NCBI GenBank assembly: GCA_026397205.1
Contig: JAPLVH010000017.1
Coordinates: 1 to 40,328, forward strand
Length of the DNA: 40,328 nucleotides
Origin: Candidatus Berkelbacteria bacterium
Lineage (GTDB): Bacteria; Patescibacteriota; UBA1384; XYA2-FULL-43-10; CAINNR01
Direction: 5' to 3'
The notes beneath the pieces are model-generated. The model saw only the letters and a list, made by a program, of their open reading frames with translations, was not told the DNA's origin and ran no database searches. The position numbers and the translations under genes were made by a program. Each line of letters starts with the position of its first letter. The first letter of the stretch is position 1. Of the stretch, positions 16,104 to 24,261 are shown one piece after another.

Positions 16104-17058
16104 TTATCAAAAAGAATCGGAAAATCTGATTAAAAAATTAGATTTTATTCGGGAAAAGGATTTTCGCTCGGCGCCAAAATTTGGCTACTTTATTATCAAA
16201 GGCAGAATTGGAAATGAAGACGTTGTTCTAAGAATTTCTCCTCAATTTGACGGAGAAAAAAAGGAAAAAATATTCCGAGAAAAATTGGCAAGCGATATTC
16301 TTGGCGATCAATTGGTAGCGAAAATTTTGGATTCCGGCGAAAATCAAACTTTTATTTGGTCAATCAGAAAATACTATTCAGAGAAAACCTTGTCTGTCGA
16401 TTCGACTTCTGAAGAGTTGTTTCACAATAACGACATAATCAAAAATGAATTTTTGCCTGAATCAGAAAAAATTATTTCAGAATTGGCCCGAAAATTGAAA
16501 ATAATTCAGGAATCAGATTGGCCGAGAAATTTTGATGGAAGATTGAAGTCGAAAAAATTTCCAACTTCACTTGATGAAATCGATCGAAGTTTAATCGAAA
16601 AATCGACATCGGTGAATTCTCAAAAGCTCGGGAAATTCTTTTTGGAAAAAGAAAAAATTTATTTCAATAAAAAAGATCTCGTTCCCTGTCTCGGTGACAT
16701 GTCGTTGGCAAATATTTTGATAAAAACAGACGAAGTTCTATTTTACGATCTGGAATATTTTTGCATCGACCAAAATTCGATTGACATCGCTTATCTCTGG
16801 AATTATTTATGGCGATATCCGAAATGGCAGGAAAAATTACTTGACTTGATGATTTCTGACGAAAACAGCAAGATTAAATTTCGTTTCAGCCTAATTCGAG
16901 TCATTTTAGGAATTTATAATGAAGGATTGTTGGCATACCAAAGAAATTCAAACGAGGTGATTTTAGAAGAAAAAATCAATCTTTACAAAAATCATATTTC
17001 CGGCAGATATATTGCCGCCGCGGTTGAGTCGTTTGAGGCGCTGACGGAAGTCAAATAA
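16096..17058 (+). CDS. APH/choline kinase-like phosphotransferase
   Basis: A 320-residue protein that looks like the aminoglycoside phosphotransferase/choline kinase superfamily: CLGDMSLANILI near residue 200 corresponds to the Brenner-type HGDxxxxN catalytic loop, and VLFYDLEYFCIDQNSIDIAY just after it to the metal-binding D. The catalytic-loop His is Leu here (LGD), but the Asp and Asn are retained. In this operon it may phosphorylate a sugar or small alcohol that decorates a glycan. Overlaps the GT4 gene by 8 bp. Confidence 0.65.
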   Translation: MIDYQKESENLIKKLDFIREKDFRSAPKFGYFIIKGRIGNEDVVLRISPQFDGEKKEKIFREKLASDILGDQLVAKILDSGENQTFIWSIRKYYSEKTLSVDSTSEELFHNNDIIKNEFLPESEKIISELARKLKIIQESDWPRNFDGRLKSKKFPTSLDEIDRSLIEKSTSVNSQKLGKFFLEKEKIYFNKKDLVPCLGDMSLANILIKTDEVLFYDLEYFCIDQNSIDIAYLWNYLWRYPKWQEKLLDLMISDENSKIKFRFSLIRVILGIYNEGLLAYQRNSNEVILEEKINLYKNHISGRYIAAAVESFEALTEVK

Positions 17059-17089
17059 ACAAAATCAAAGAATAATTTTAGAGGACAAA

Positions 17090-18460
17090 ATGATCAACGA
17101 AAGTATTTTCAAAACCTACGATGTTCGGGGAATTTATCCGGAGGAAATTAACTCGGAAGCGGTGGAAAAAATTGCCGCGGCGCAGGTTCAATATCTGGGT
17201 GCGAAAAAAATTGTTTTAGGTCATGATTCGAGAAATTCCTCGCCGGAATTATACGAAGCGGCGAAAAGGGTTTTTCTTTCACTTGGCGTTGAAGTTTTTG
17301 ATCTTGATTTAGTTCCAATTGAAGTTCATTATTTCGCTTGCGGAAATTTGAAAGCCGATGGTGGATTTTATGTTTCAGCATCTCATAATCCACGAGAATA
17401 CAATGGCATCAAACTGATTCGTGAAGACGCCAAGCCGCTGACTTCCGGCTCCGGTTTGGAGGAAGTCAAAGAAATTGCTTTGAAGATGTCAAAAATTTCA
17501 CCGACAGGAACTTCCGGATCGTCAACAAAAGTTGATGCCTGGCCAGAATATTTAGAAAAAGTATATACTATAATCGGTGGTGAAAAAATCAAACCGATAA
17601 AAATAATTTGTGATGCTTCAAGCGGTGTTGCCGGTTTAGCGCTGGAGAAAATCGCCGAAAAGTTGCCGATAGAAATCGTTAAATTAAATTTTGTGCCCGA
17701 CGGTGATTTTCCAAATCATTTACCAAATCCACTAATTGCAAATTATCGCCAGCAGTTAGTCGAAGAATGTCAAAAACATAACGATATTTCGCTGGCGGCG
17801 ATTTTTGATGGCGACGGCGATCGCGTCGCTTTTCTTGACGAAACCGGTGAGTTTATTGATACCGATTTTTCCAGCGCGCTAGTGACAAAAATTTTACTTG
17901 ATCAAAATGCTGGTGATCCGATTGTTTTTGATTTGCGCCGCGGCTGGGCAATCAAAGACCAGGCGGAAATTTTGGGCTCAAAATTTTATCCGGCAAAGTC
18001 CGGCTATCCGTTCATAAAGCAAAAAATGCGCGAAGTCGGTGCGGTTTTTGGTGGCGAAGCGTCGGCGCACTATTTTTATCGCGATTTTTTCTACTCGGAC
18101 TCGGGAATTATCACTTTGCTTTTGATCGTTAGATTCTTGTCGGAAAATAATTTGAAAATGTCAGAAGCGACTCGAGAATATCGGGCTGGTTATTTTATGT
18201 TTGAGGAGACAAATTTCAAAGTTAAAAATTCGGAAAAAGTCGTCGAAAAATTAAAAGCTGATTTTTCCGATGGCAAAATTAATTTACTTGACGGACTTTC
18301 AATTGATTATTCCGACTGGCATTTTAATTTGCGCTCGTCAAACACCCAGCCGCTAATTCGCTTAAATGTCGAAGGCAAAAATCAGGAAAAAATTGAAACA
18401 ATGCGCGATAAAATAATCAAAATTATTGAAAGTTTTGGTGGCATTGAAGTTGAAGAATAA
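17090..18460 (+). CDS. Phosphomannomutase/phosphoglucomutase
   Basis: A 456-residue alpha-D-phosphohexomutase of standard length. FKTYDVRGIYPEEI opens the protein; GFYVSASHNP contains the phosphoserine (S98); IFDGDGDRVAF near 240 is the metal site; FGGEASAHY near 320 contacts the sugar; LRSSNTQPLIRLNVEG near 420 binds phosphate. It would interconvert 6-phospho and 1-phospho hexoses, feeding nucleotide-sugar synthesis for the upstream glycosyltransferases. AGAGGACAAA precedes the start. Confidence 0.95.
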   Translation: MINESIFKTYDVRGIYPEEINSEAVEKIAAAQVQYLGAKKIVLGHDSRNSSPELYEAAKRVFLSLGVEVFDLDLVPIEVHYFACGNLKADGGFYVSASHNPREYNGIKLIREDAKPLTSGSGLEEVKEIALKMSKISPTGTSGSSTKVDAWPEYLEKVYTIIGGEKIKPIKIICDASSGVAGLALEKIAEKLPIEIVKLNFVPDGDFPNHLPNPLIANYRQQLVEECQKHNDISLAAIFDGDGDRVAFLDETGEFIDTDFSSALVTKILLDQNAGDPIVFDLRRGWAIKDQAEILGSKFYPAKSGYPFIKQKMREVGAVFGGEASAHYFYRDFFYSDSGIITLLLIVRFLSENNLKMSEATREYRAGYFMFEETNFKVKNSEKVVEKLKADFSDGKINLLDGLSIDYSDWHFNLRSSNTQPLIRLNVEGKNQEKIETMRDKIIKIIESFGGIEVEE

Positions 18461-18523
18461 TTTATTACAAACCGAGCGATTCGTTCTGGCTTAGGAAAAA
18501 AGTATGATAAAGTATGAGGAAGT

Positions 18524-19090
18524 ATGATTTCCTATATCTGTGGAAAAGTTGTCTTGGAGAGAGCGAATTTTGTTGTCGTTGATGTTAATGGTATCGGTTA
18601 TAAAGTTTCGACAATCGCTAAAATTTCGCTCGATGATGGCAAAGAGATAAAACTTTTTTGCCATCAGCATTTGCGCGAAGATTGTTCCGATCTTTACGGA
18701 TTTTCCAGTTTTGAAGAATTAGAACTTTTCGAAAAATTAATTTCCGTTAACGGAGTCGGACCGAAAGCGGCGATGACAATAATGGGACTGGCGCCGGTGG
18801 AAAAAATCATTGAGTCAATCATTTCCGAAGACGCCAATTTTTTTCAATCGGCAAGCGGTGTTGGGGAAAAAGCATCAATCAAAATTATTGTTGACCTAAA
18901 ATCAAAAATTTCCGACCTGAAATATTCTGGCAATATTTCTGCAGGCATTAATCAGGATGTCTACGAAGGTTTGGAAACTTTGGGTTATAAAAAAGCCGAA
19001 ATCGACCAAATCATCGGAAAAATGCCGACCAATTTAGAGTCGTCGGAGGACAAAGTAAGGTGGTGTTTAAAAAATCTTTCGAAAGGATAA
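18524..19090 (+). CDS. ruvA: Holliday junction DNA helicase subunit RuvA
   Basis: A 188-residue RuvA: N-terminal OB fold (MISYICGKVV, VDVNGIGYKV), two helix-hairpin-helix segments (LISVNGVGPKAAMTIMG and FFQSASGVGEKASIKIIVDLK) and a C-terminal domain III (ETLGYKKAEIDQII). It binds the junction and loads RuvB. Three AAGTATGA repeats just upstream provide alternative ATGs; the last one, with GAGG upstream, is used here because it begins the family sequence. Confidence 0.96.
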   Translation: MISYICGKVVLERANFVVVDVNGIGYKVSTIAKISLDDGKEIKLFCHQHLREDCSDLYGFSSFEELELFEKLISVNGVGPKAAMTIMGLAPVEKIIESIISEDANFFQSASGVGEKASIKIIVDLKSKISDLKYSGNISAGINQDVYEGLETLGYKKAEIDQIIGKMPTNLESSEDKVRWCLKNLSKG

Positions 19091-19092
19091 AT

Positions 19093-20007
19093 ATGGCAGA
19101 GTCATTGGTAGAAAATCAAGATCAAGTTTGTCCGCAATGCGGTTCGCCAGCTTTTGCTGGTCATACACCCAGTTGCACGATCAATAAGTCTGAGCAAACA
19201 AACACAGAAAATAAAACTGAATTAATTTTGACCCCAGAGGTAGAACAAATGATAATGGATAAAGTCACGGATATCAACTGCAATGGAACAGCTTTTTCTT
19301 CAGTTAATAGGCATTCAAGTGAAAATGCATCAGAATATCTTTGTGATTTGTTTAAGTATGGTTTTTTGGGAAAAGACACCACTGGCCGTTCGGTTGATAC
19401 TGAAACCCGAATTAAAGAATTGCGCGAAGATATCAAACAAAGAAAATCTGAACACTCTTCTGTATGGTTTAATATTGTTGGCAGAATGAGAGATGTTCGA
19501 GGTAAACACCAGATTGCAGATGCTAGTATGGGTCTTGGTAAATTTAATATTATACTAAACATTTCAGATTTTGAAGAAATGTCCCAGGTAACACTTGATG
19601 ATATAAATCCAGCAGTCGATAGCAAACCTAGTCCGTCCAATACTTTTCGACCGGCTTATGGATCCGTCGGCACAATGAATGTTCCATATTACTTTAGTAT
19701 TTTAAAACAAAAAACTGGGAAAGATGAAGACAAAAGTTTGGAGCATAATAAATACAAAGTTTTTTCTGCTCAAGGTTTTCAGACACCTTATCGTATGTCG
19801 CCAAGAAGATTTCTGGGTGCAGTAGTCAATAATCCCAACGACGAAACTATCAATGAGGTTGTCATTACAATGGCGGAAGCTGACAATGAAAGACCAGAAA
19901 GATTGTTGCCAGTATATAATCTTTCTGGTGATCTTTTATGGCCGAGACAAATGACAAATAAGGAGTTGAAAAAATTTGTTTCTGAACGCGACAAAAACAA
20001 GAAGTAA
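19093..20007 (+). CDS. Zinc-ribbon protein of unknown function between ruvA and ruvB
   Basis: A 304-residue protein. The start ATG 19093 is 2 bp after the ruvA stop with GAAAGG upstream. Residues about 13-28 form a compact putative zinc site, CPQCGSPAFAGHTPSC. The rest is soluble without a motif I recognise; FRPAYGSVGTMNVPYYFSI and TPYRMSPRRFLGAVV look like conserved surfaces. Its position inside ruvA-ruvB suggests co-expression, but many such insertions are unrelated to the neighbours. No function is proposed. Confidence 0.75.
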   Translation: MAESLVENQDQVCPQCGSPAFAGHTPSCTINKSEQTNTENKTELILTPEVEQMIMDKVTDINCNGTAFSSVNRHSSENASEYLCDLFKYGFLGKDTTGRSVDTETRIKELREDIKQRKSEHSSVWFNIVGRMRDVRGKHQIADASMGLGKFNIILNISDFEEMSQVTLDDINPAVDSKPSPSNTFRPAYGSVGTMNVPYYFSILKQKTGKDEDKSLEHNKYKVFSAQGFQTPYRMSPRRFLGAVVNNPNDETINEVVITMAEADNERPERLLPVYNLSGDLLWPRQMTNKELKKFVSERDKNKK

Positions 20008-20019
20008 TTTTATTTAATT

Positions 20020-21045
20020 ATGGTAAAAAACGAAGCAAAAAATATTGTCAACTCCGAAGTCGCTGAGGAGGATATCGAGCTTGATAATTCTTTGCGGCCG
20101 AAAAAACTTGGCGATTATGTCGGCCAAAAATCGATCAAGGAAAATTTGTCGGTTTTTATTGAAGCGGCGAAACGCCGTGGCGAGCCGATTGAGCATATAC
20201 TACTATATGGGCCGCCGGGGTTGGGGAAAACGACTCTGGCTCACATTATCGCCACCGAAATGGGTTCGCAAATTCGGGTAACTTCTGGCACGGCGATCGA
20301 ACGCGCCGGCGATTTGGCGTCAATTCTCACCGGTTTAAATGACGGTGATATTTTGTTCGTCGACGAAATTCACAGATTAAACCGCAACATCGAGGAGGTT
20401 TTGTATCCGGCAATGGAGGATTTTGCCATTGACATGGTCCTCGGCAAAGGTCCATCGGCGAAAACTTTGCGACTTGATGTGCCAAAATTTACTTTAATTG
20501 GCGCGACAACAAAAATCGGATCGCTTTCTTCGCCACTTCGCGATCGGTTTGGAAATGTTTTTCGCTTGGAATATTATGACGACGCTGAGCTTGAGAAAAT
20601 TATCACCCGCTCGGCAAAAATTCTCGGTGTCAAGCACCGTGGTGACGGACTAAAAGAGATTGCCAAACGAGCACGAAAAACGCCGCGGGTTGCCAACCGG
20701 ATTTTGAAACGGGTTAGGGACTTTGCCGAGGTTCGCCATCAGGGTGAAATCAGCAAAGAGATTGCTGAATTGGCACTTCTGATGCTGGAAATTGACAATC
20801 TAGGATTGGATAAAACTGACAGGATGATTTTGGAAACGATCATTGATAAATTTTCCGGCGGACCGGTTGGACTTGATGCCTTGGCGGCGGCATCAAGTGA
20901 AGACCGCGACACAATTGAAGATGTCATCGAGCCGTATTTTTTGCGGCTTGGTTTTATTGATCGGACGCCGCGCGGCCGACTGGCAACACCGGGAGCATAT
21001 GAGCATTTGGGGAGGACAAAAGGAAACCAGAAGAAGCTTTTGTAA
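20020..21045 (+). CDS. ruvB: Holliday junction branch-migration ATPase RuvB
   Basis: A 341-residue RuvB, standard length. [12 protein letters not shown] is the family opening; Walker A GPPGLGKT at 64-71; Walker [12 protein letters not shown] near 115; sensor 1 [18 protein letters not shown] near 170 with the arginine finger; C-terminal winged helix ending in [19 protein letters not shown]. It forms the hexameric motor driving branch migration with RuvA. Confidence 0.98.
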   Translation: MVKNEAKNIVNSEVAEEDIELDNSLRPKKLGDYVGQKSIKENLSVFIEAAKRRGEPIEHILLYGPPGLGKTTLAHIIATEMGSQIRVTSGTAIERAGDLASILTGLNDGDILFVDEIHRLNRNIEEVLYPAMEDFAIDMVLGKGPSAKTLRLDVPKFTLIGATTKIGSLSSPLRDRFGNVFRLEYYDDAELEKIITRSAKILGVKHRGDGLKEIAKRARKTPRVANRILKRVRDFAEVRHQGEISKEIAELALLMLEIDNLGLDKTDRMILETIIDKFSGGPVGLDALAAASSEDRDTIEDVIEPYFLRLGFIDRTPRGRLATPGAYEHLGRTKGNQKKLL

Positions 21046-21051
21046 ATGCAA

Positions 21052-21165
21052 AAATTAAATATCAAAAATCAAAATGACAGATAAAAAAGATATAAAAGGA
21101 ATAAAATCCCGGCACGAAGTGCCGACCAACATTTTGATTTTTGCATTTTGATCTTTGATCTAAAT
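21052..21165. repeat. Intergenic hairpin repeat R3 (before queH)
   Basis: Left arm ATCAAAAATCAAAATGACAG, apex AATCC-CGGCA-CGAAG-TGCCG-ACCA, right arm ATTTTGATTTTTGCATTTTG. It ends a few bases before the queH ATG. The core is the same as in R1. Confidence 0.8.
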
Positions 21166-21171
21166 TTTTTT

Positions 21172-21747
21172 ATGGCTAAAAAAATTTTACTCCACACTTG
21201 TTGTGTTTCTTGTTTAAGTTTCGTCCATAAAAAACTGGCAGAAAAAAATTTCGAGCCGGTGGTATTTTATTATAATCCGTCTGTTCAAGGTAAAATTGAA
21301 TATCTAAATCGCCTCAAAGATGTTGAACATTACTGCCAAAATGAAAAATTAGAAATAATAATTCCGGAGTATGATGAGCCGGAATTTTTTAAGCCGATCG
21401 AACCGTGGCAAGATCCGAAATCGCTAAAATTTGTCAATGACAAGAATCGTTTTCGCCGCAAACGTTGCGAATTTTGCTACGAACTTCGGCTTCGAAAAAC
21501 CGCTGAAGTAGCAAAAAGAAAAAAAATAAAATGCTTTTCAACCACACTTCTGGTTTCGCCATATCAGGATCACGAGTTTATTGACTACATCGCCAGTGAA
21601 ATCAGCAAAAATTTCGAAATCGAATTCATTTATGACGACTGGCGCAAAGGTTACTGGCAGGGGAGAAATTATGGCAGAACCCATAAATTTATGATACCAT
21701 CATACTGTGGCTGTGCATTTTCAGTCGCGGAAAGGATGCTGGAATAG
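21172..21747 (+). CDS. queH: Epoxyqueuosine reductase QueH
   Basis: A 191-residue QueH (formerly DUF208). The start at 21172 gives MAKKILLHTCCVSC, with C10, C11 and C14; RRKRCEFCYELRLRKTAE near 100 and SYCGCAFS near the C-terminus give the other conserved cysteines that bind the iron-sulfur/metal cofactor. It reduces epoxyqueuosine to queuosine in tRNA, the last step after QueA, whose gene is two genes downstream. An in-frame ATG at 21148 lies inside repeat R3 and is less likely. Confidence 0.93.
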   Translation: MAKKILLHTCCVSCLSFVHKKLAEKNFEPVVFYYNPSVQGKIEYLNRLKDVEHYCQNEKLEIIIPEYDEPEFFKPIEPWQDPKSLKFVNDKNRFRRKRCEFCYELRLRKTAEVAKRKKIKCFSTTLLVSPYQDHEFIDYIASEISKNFEIEFIYDDWRKGYWQGRNYGRTHKFMIPSYCGCAFSVAERMLE

Positions 21748-21748
21748 A

Positions 21749-21955
21749 ATGTTTTATCTTTTATTAGCATATATTATTTTCATCATCATTTTCGCCGTCT
21801 TTTCCGCGATTGGTATATATCATTTGTGGCGATTCGGTTATGTTGGCGATTTTACCAAGCCGGCAATTACGATTTATATCATCGTTTCGGTTTGCATTAT
21901 TTCTTTGACGATAATCGCCATCGCTTCAAGATCGTGGCCGGTAAATATTAGTTAA
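21749..21955 (+). CDS. Small membrane protein of unknown function
   Basis: A 68-residue protein starting 1 bp after the queH stop. Two hydrophobic helices (about 3-27 and 40-60) are separated by a short loop, HLWRFGYVGDFTKP. I do not recognise the family. The close spacing suggests co-translation with queH. Confidence 0.6.
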   Translation: MFYLLLAYIIFIIIFAVFSAIGIYHLWRFGYVGDFTKPAITIYIIVSVCIISLTIIAIASRSWPVNIS

Positions 21956-22066
21956 AAACTTAAAACGAAAAACTAAAAACTACAACTGAAAACTAAAAAC
22001 TTTTAAAATCCCGGCACGGAGTGCCGACCAGAGTTTTGAGTTTTTCGATTTGAGCTTTAAGTTTCT
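21953..22066. repeat. Intergenic hairpin repeat R4 (before the PH-domain gene)
   Basis: Same apex (CCCGGCAC-GGAG-TGCCGACCA) as R1 and R3, but its arms are different: AAACTTAAAACGAAAAACT faces GTTTTTCGATTTGAG and CTTTAAGTTT. The arms are still mutually complementary despite having another sequence. It ends 3 bp before the downstream ATG. Confidence 0.75.
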
Positions 22067-22069
22067 CCC

Positions 22070-23008
22070 ATGCCCCCAATCCCCGGAAAATTTTTCCCGA
22101 CTCAAATATCAGGTGAAAAAGTTTTTCTTTTAATCCGTCGCCACTGGATATATTTTGTTATTCTGGCATTGATTTTATCAATTTTGCTGGTCCCACTTGT
22201 CATCCTTTTGGTTTTTTGGCTTACAAATCCCTCGGAGTTTTCCGGTCCAATCGGTAATTTGTTGATTGTCTTTGCTGGTATATACGGTTTGACTTTGTGG
22301 GGCATGGGACTTTACGGTTTCGTCAACTACTATCTTGATGTTTACATTGTCACCAACGAGCGAATTGTTGATATTCGCCAAAACGGTTTTTTCAAGCGCG
22401 ATATCGCCGAACTTCACCTGCGCCAGGTTCAGGATGTTGATGCCAAAGTTGAGGGTATTCTACAAACCTTGCTCCATTTTGGAAATATTTATATCCAGAC
22501 TGCCGGAGAGCGCGAAAATTTCGTTTTTGAAGATGTCGCCAACCCCTACACTTTGGCGAAAAGAATCATCGAGCTAAACGAGGACCAAATTGAGGCCGGA
22601 AATCCCGGTGGTGACAATGATGATAATGGACCACAAACCAAGACGAATTTAGCAAATGTTGATGATTATCGGCCGGAGGATTACTATAAGGATTCGCCTA
22701 GTTTTGATGTTCGGCCAATACCGCGAAAATCAAAAAGTCAATTATCGGACCATCAAATCCCCAATACCGAGCCGGTTTCCGAGAAGGAGATTGAGGAACA
22801 TGATGGCGGAATAAAATATCTGGAAGAGAACTATTCGCCGAAAAATGAAGCCGATTTCGAGAGCCAGATTGGTGACAATCCGGCAGTAAATTCTGATGAT
22901 ACAATGTCATCGAATATACCATCGGTGGGAAATATCGCTCCAGAAAAGACAAATCCACAGGAATTTTCTGAGGGTGAGGAAGTAAAGCTTGATGATAAAA
23001 ATCAGTGA
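22070..23008 (+). CDS. Membrane protein with bacterial PH domain
   Basis: A 312-residue protein. Two transmembrane helices (about 27-53 and 64-88) are followed by a bacterial PH-like (YdbS/YdbT, bPH2) domain: YIVTNERIVDIRQNGFFKRDIAELHL, QVQDVDAK and FGNIYIQTAGE. The last ~130 residues are acidic, proline-rich and probably disordered. Such proteins are thought to be membrane-associated scaffolds; substrate unknown. Its 3' end overlaps queA by 17 bp. Confidence 0.8.
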   Translation: MPPIPGKFFPTQISGEKVFLLIRRHWIYFVILALILSILLVPLVILLVFWLTNPSEFSGPIGNLLIVFAGIYGLTLWGMGLYGFVNYYLDVYIVTNERIVDIRQNGFFKRDIAELHLRQVQDVDAKVEGILQTLLHFGNIYIQTAGERENFVFEDVANPYTLAKRIIELNEDQIEAGNPGGDNDDNGPQTKTNLANVDDYRPEDYYKDSPSFDVRPIPRKSKSQLSDHQIPNTEPVSEKEIEEHDGGIKYLEENYSPKNEADFESQIGDNPAVNSDDTMSSNIPSVGNIAPEKTNPQEFSEGEEVKLDDKNQ

Positions 23009-24167
23009 TTTTGACTATAATTTGCCAAAGGAACTGATTGCCCAAGTTCCGGTTAGTCCGCGAGACAACTCGCGGCTTTTGGTTTATGAAAGTTGTGATG
23101 ATGAAATTGCTGACGAGAAATTTTTCAATCTAGGAAATTTTTTACGTGCTGGTGATTTAGTCGTTGTCAATAATTCAAAAGTGATGTCGGCGAGGATATT
23201 TGGCGCCAAACTGTCGGGTGGAAAAATTGAAATTTTACTTTTGGAAAAAGTCGGCGATAATTGGTCAGCTTTGGTTGGTGGAAAAATTAATGTTGGCGAA
23301 AAAATTTTCCTTGAAGAAAATTTTTTCGCCAACATTAATTCAAAATCTGGCAAAGAAGCAGTCATCAAATTTAATCTATCCGGTGAGGATTTTTGGCAGA
23401 AAATAAATCAAATCGGAATTATGCCACTTCCACCCTACATAGAAAAAAAAATCAAAATTCAAAATTCAAAAATCATAATTAAGGAAGATTTTTTCCGAAA
23501 AGAATATCAAACAGTATATGCGAAAAATTTGGGCTCGGCGGCGGCTCCGACAGCCGGCTTGCATTTCACAGAAGAATTAATCAAAGAATTAGAATCCGCC
23601 GGCATTAATTTTGCCAGCGTTGACTTGCATGTCGGGCTTGGAACTTTTTTGCCGATCGATGAGGAAAATATTAAATCAAAAAAGCTTCATCGAGAAAATT
23701 TTTCGATTCCGGCAGAAACGATTGCCAAAATTATTGAAACCAAAAAATCCGGCGGTCGAATTATCGCCGTCGGCACGACAACCGTCCGGGCGCTGGAATC
23801 TTTTTGGAAAGATCAAAAATTAAAAATCAAAGATCAAAATGATAAATCAAAAATCAAAAAGGATTTTTCCGGGTCGACTGACATTTTTATCCATCCCGGA
23901 TTTGATTTCAAAATTGTCGACGGGCTTATCACCAATTTTCACTTGCCAAAGTCAAGCTTGATGATGCTGGTAGCGGCATTTATTCAATATAAAGTGCTTG
24001 GTCGCCATTTTGAGCGGGGAAAGCGAGTCGAAGAATCCTTAGAAATATCTCGCGAACAGATTATTGGCGCTAATTTTGGCCGGCAAAAACTCCTCGAACT
24101 CTATAATTTGGCCATCAAAAATCAATATCGTTTTTACTCCTTTGGCGACGCAATTCTGATAGTTTAA
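22992..24167 (+). CDS. queA: tRNA preQ1(34) S-adenosylmethionine ribosyltransferase-isomerase
   Basis: QueA of 391 residues, longer than the usual ~345. MIKISDFDYNLPKELIAQVP opens at ATG 22992, inside the upstream gene. DLVVVNNSKVMSARIFG, YQTVYAKNLGSAAAPTAGLHF and HVGLGTFLPI are hallmark segments, as is TDIFIHPGFDF. It transfers and isomerises the ribosyl group of SAM onto preQ1 in tRNA. Odd: a 25-bp perfect inverted repeat lies in the coding sequence (23285-23340), and two Lys/Ile/Gln-rich inserts (KIKIQNSKIIIK; DQKLKIKDQNDKSKIKK) match the genome's AAATCAAA-type repeats in frame. Confidence 0.95.
   Translation: MIKISDFDYNLPKELIAQVPVSPRDNSRLLVYESCDDEIADEKFFNLGNFLRAGDLVVVNNSKVMSARIFGAKLSGGKIEILLLEKVGDNWSALVGGKINVGEKIFLEENFFANINSKSGKEAVIKFNLSGEDFWQKINQIGIMPLPPYIEKKIKIQNSKIIIKEDFFRKEYQTVYAKNLGSAAAPTAGLHFTEELIKELESAGINFASVDLHVGLGTFLPIDEENIKSKKLHRENFSIPAETIAKIIETKKSGGRIIAVGTTTVRALESFWKDQKLKIKDQNDKSKIKKDFSGSTDIFIHPGFDFKIVDGLITNFHLPKSSLMMLVAAFIQYKVLGRHFERGKRVEESLEISREQIIGANFGRQKLLELYNLAIKNQYRFYSFGDAILIV
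23285..23340. repeat. Perfect 25-bp inverted repeat inside queA
   Basis: The arm (23285-23309, beginning AATTAATGTTGGCG) and its exact reverse complement (23316-23340) are separated by 6 nt, CTTGAA. It is translated as KINVGEKIFLEENFFANIN in the middle domain of QueA without breaking the frame. Confidence 0.95.
23812..23864. repeat. AAATCAAA-type repeat inserted in frame in queA
   Basis: Runs such as GATCAAAAATTAAAAATCAAAG and ATCAAAAATCAAAAAG match the arms of the intergenic hairpin repeats R1-R3 and encode the low-complexity stretch just before TDIFIHPGF. A related shorter segment lies at about 23441-23475. Confidence 0.65.
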
Positions 24168-24203
24168 ATCACAAAAATTCCTTGAAAAAGTATTCAGTTA
24201 GAA

Positions 24204-24243
24204 TTTGTGTAATATACTTCCGATCGGAAGTATATTACACAAA
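24204..24243. repeat. Palindrome B1 (40-bp perfect palindrome)
   Basis: Perfectly self-complementary, centred on CGATCG at 24221-24226; central part ACTTCCGATCGGAAGT. It lies 18 bp beyond the stop of the Cas2-like gene. Compared with B2 it has T/A where B2 has C/G and G/C where B2 has A/T, each changed in both arms. No U-tract follows on the gene's strand. Confidence 0.96.
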
Positions 24244-24261
24244 AATAGAAACTTGGCTATG

